Part shown: positions 5,570 through 7,300 of the stretch, piece after piece
Layout: each line of letters opens with the position of its first letter
Position numbering within the stretch: the stretch's first letter is position 1
Assembly: GCA_023129355.1 (NCBI GenBank)
Contig: JAGMCC010000061.1
Coordinates: 1 to 7,300, forward strand
Direction of reading: 5' to 3'
Origin: Dehalococcoidia bacterium
Lineage (GTDB): Bacteria > Chloroflexota > Dehalococcoidia > E44-bin15
Length of the DNA: 7,300 bases
The notes under the pieces: model-generated
What the model was told of the DNA's origin: nothing
Seen by the model: the letters and a program-made list of their open reading frames with translations, nothing else
The model's database searches: none
Position numbers and translations under genes: made by a program

Positions 5570-7300
5570 TTAGATTTCATAGCCAGCGCGGAATCCGGCC
5601 GCCATAGCCTCCATAATCCTGCCGCCAGTAGCAGCGCAGTCACCAACGCTGTGGACGGTCCAGCCTTTCTCCTCCAGTTCCCCCGCAAGCTTACCGTTGG
5701 TTTCCAGTGGCAGGGTCAGCGCTACTGTATCTGCTTCAAAGAACGCCTCGGAATCTCCTACTATCGCCTTTAGCCCCTTTTCGGTTATCTCCACCACCCT
5801 GGCATTCCTTTCCATCCTGACGCCGGATTTCCATAGCCTCATCAAGACCACCCACCTGGTGGTGATCCCGATATCGAAACCCAGCCGTTTGGATTCCTCA
5901 AGAAGCGTTAGTTCCTTTCCCCTCTCCGCTAGCACGTCCGCCAGTTCACAGCCAGCAAACCCGCCGCCGATGATGCTGACCCTCTTTTTGAACGGGAAGC
6001 TGAACCTCAGCGCCCATCTGATGATTGCTGGCTGATCCAGATATCTCAGGGCAAGGGAGCCTAAGCGCCATGTAAACCTTTGTAAAGCTCCGCCTTTCCT
6101 GGGCGCGCGGATCATTGCCATAAGCATATCGTGGCTGCTGAGCACATTCCCCCGATGTATCCCGGGTATTTCGGAGGTGGGGGGTATGCCCCCGGTAGCT
6201 ACAATGACTACGTCTGGCTTCATCCTCTCAACAAAGGAGGCATCCACCTCCGTATTCAGCCTGACCTCGATAGGGAGCTTTCGCACCTGGCGCGTATGGT
6301 ATTTGAGGAATTTGGGGAGTTCCTGATTCATAATGCCCGCTAATAGCAGTGACCCACCCAGCCTTCGACCCCTATCGCAGAGCGTCACTTTATGGCCCCT
6401 TAACGCCGCCACCCTGGCTGCCTCCATGCCTGCGGGGCCACCGCCGATGATGAGCACATTCTTGCTCTCGGCGGCGGGTTCGATGATATACACCGCCTCC
6501 CTCCCTACCCTGGCGTTGACGGCGCAGGACGGGCATTCGCCCGCTATAGCCGTATCCAGGCATCGGCAGCAGGCTATGCAATAATTGATATCGTCAAACC
6601 TGCCCTCCCTGGCTTTATTTGGCAGCTCGGGATCGGCGACAAGCGCCCGCGCCATGCCGACAAGGTCAGCCCTCCCCTCAGCGATAATCCTGTCTGCCAG
6701 AATGGGATCCCATATACGGTAGGCAGTCAGAACCGGTATGCTTACCACCTTTTTGACCTCCTCGGCGAGGTAAACGAAGGCCCCGGGCTTTACCCACTGC
6801 TGGACCATGGGTACGGGGGACTCATGCCATCCTGTCTCCACATCGATCGCAACGATGCCCGCCCGATCGAGGGCCATAATTATAGGCTTAGTATCCTCGA
6901 GGGTGTTGCCCCCCTCAATGAAATCTTCGGCGGATATGCGGGCGATAATGGGGAAGTCTTTTCCTGTCTTTTTCTGGCACGAATCCACGATCTCTAGCAG
7001 CATACGCATCCTGTTCTCCAGGCTGCCTCCATACTCATCGGTTCGCCTGTTGGTGTGAGGCGAAAGGAACTGATTCAGGAAGTAGCCTATGCCAGCGTGG
7101 ATCTCTATCGCATCGAATCCGGCTTGCTGGGCTATCATTGCCGCATCGCCGTACTCTTCAACGATCTGGTGGATCTCGTCGACGGTCACTGCCCTGGTGT
7201 CTCCAAGGCGAGCGCCGGAAGGTCCACCCGATGGGCTTACCAGCTCGGTAGGGCCTTCGCTATTCGTCTTCCAGTCCCTTTTCCATTCATAGGTCATCAG
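5570..7300 (-). CDS. FMN/FAD/Fe-S oxidoreductase, paralogue of next gene (5' end outside window)
   Basis: The frame is open through the right edge. An ATG at 7297 is not the true start: aligned with the downstream paralogue (DEIHQIVEEY to DEIKQIIDEY), about 100 N-terminal residues are missing. Numbering from that Met, the visible 575 residues contain most of the FMN barrel (GYFLNQFLSP 71-80, TDEYGGSLENR 87-97, GWHES with His158, GMARALVADPEL 214-225). The cluster motif is Cys240-x2-Cys243-x2-Cys246-x11-Cys258, with extra Cys244 and Cys255. The FAD/NAD(P) module has GGGPAGMEAA (285-294), GGGFAGCELADVL (444-456) and GDC (552-554). Tyr72 and His158 correspond to the FadH catalytic Tyr/His pair. 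Residues about 396-435 are an insertion of some 38 residues, rich in Arg, Leu and aromatics, absent from the paralogue. A 2-enoate or aryl-CoA reductase-type role is possible but the substrate is not readable. It is the first visible gene of the leftward set. Confidence 0.9.
   Translation of the reverse strand: MMTYEWKRDWKTNSEGPTELVSPSGGPSGARLGDTRAVTVDEIHQIVEEYGDAAMIAQQAGFDAIEIHAGIGYFLNQFLSPHTNRRTDEYGGSLENRMRMLLEIVDSCQKKTGKDFPIIARISAEDFIEGGNTLEDTKPIIMALDRAGIVAIDVETGWHESPVPMVQQWVKPGAFVYLAEEVKKVVSIPVLTAYRIWDPILADRIIAEGRADLVGMARALVADPELPNKAREGRFDDINYCIACCRCLDTAIAGECPSCAVNARVGREAVYIIEPAAESKNVLIIGGGPAGMEAARVAALRGHKVTLCDRGRRLGGSLLLAGIMNQELPKFLKYHTRQVRKLPIEVRLNTEVDASFVERMKPDVVIVATGGIPPTSEIPGIHRGNVLSSHDMLMAMIRAPRKGGALQRFTWRLGSLALRYLDQPAIIRWALRFSFPFKKRVSIIGGGFAGCELADVLAERGKELTLLEESKRLGFDIGITTRWVVLMRLWKSGVRMERNARVVEITEKGLKAIVGDSEAFFEADTVALTLPLETNGKLAGELEEKGWTVHSVGDCAATGGRIMEAMAAGFRAGYEI
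5993..6112 (-). other. Paralogue-specific basic insert in the FAD/NAD(P) module
   Basis: This segment encodes about 40 residues, beginning MIRAPRKGGALQRF and ending near RFSFP just before KKRVSIIGGG. It lies between the first nucleotide-binding half (ending GNVLSSHDML) and the second dinucleotide-binding motif. The downstream paralogue spans the same gap with about 38 fewer residues. It looks helical and basic, with regularly placed Arg among Leu, Trp and Phe. It is not hydrophobic enough to be called a membrane segment. Confidence 0.65.
6524..6580 (-). other. Fe-S cysteine motif of the partial flavoprotein, six cysteines
   Basis: CIACCRC followed by LDTAIAGECPSC supplies the four expected ligands at C-x2-C-x2-C-x11-C. 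Two further cysteines lie next to the second and fourth ligands. The ligand spacing is the same as in the downstream paralogue. Confidence 0.7.

Noticed and set aside
7295..7297. ATG at 7297 as the true start of the right-hand flavoprotein
   Set aside because: The frame is open through the window edge and about 100 residues of the FMN barrel present in the paralogue would be missing.
1..7300. CRISPR array, IS element, phage or toxin-antitoxin genes
   Set aside because: No regularly spaced direct repeats, transposase motifs, terminal repeats around genes, or small paired ORFs of that kind are visible.

Overview
This 7.3 kb window reads as a bacterial chromosome segment with fairly GC-rich coding DNA and no intact mobile element. 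It holds five protein genes. Two are housekeeping genes that diverge from a 543-base gap (ychF-type NTPase leftward, holA rightward). The other three form a leftward gene set: two tandem old-yellow-enzyme/dienoyl-CoA-reductase-type flavoproteins followed by a small PHP-domain metal hydrolase. The compact YchF form, the style of the HolA protein and the paired FMN/FAD/Fe-S flavoproteins suggest an uncultured anaerobe, possibly Dehalococcoidia (Chloroflexota). That placement is an impression from protein style, not a demonstrated assignment.

Layout. Bases 1-275 hold no supported gene; there is an 8-bp inverted repeat and a 65-codon frame without a start codon that runs off the left edge. Bases 276-1355 (minus) encode a YchF-like P-loop NTPase with a C-terminal TGS domain. 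Bases 1356-1898 are a divergent intergenic region with a candidate extended -10 promoter for ychF, a weak one for holA, and a well-formed 56-base REP/BIME-like element made of two inverted 26-base units. Bases 1899-2873 (plus) encode the DNA polymerase III delta subunit. It converges, with a 36-base gap, on the PHP gene at 2910-3578 (minus). Upstream of PHP on the minus strand lie a complete 637-residue flavoprotein (3616-5529) and a paralogue (5570 to the right edge) that lacks about 100 N-terminal residues because the window ends.

How the genes fit together. The three right-hand genes share a strand with gaps of 40 and 37 bases and are probably one transcription unit. Each flavoprotein combines an FMN TIM barrel, a four-cysteine Fe-S motif and an FAD/NAD(P) reductase module. 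This is the architecture of 2,4-dienoyl-CoA reductase, 2-enoate reductase and trimethylamine dehydrogenase, so reduction of an activated C=C bond (or an amine dehydrogenase-type oxidation) is the likely chemistry; the substrate cannot be read from the sequence.

The most interesting signals are the REP-like element with compensatory changes between its two hairpins, a G-rich tract followed by an in-frame A-AAA-AAG heptamer in holA, the TMADH-like cysteine spacing shared by both flavoproteins, and an arginine-rich insert of about 38 residues in the upstream flavoprotein only. I did not find a convincing new multi-gene system.
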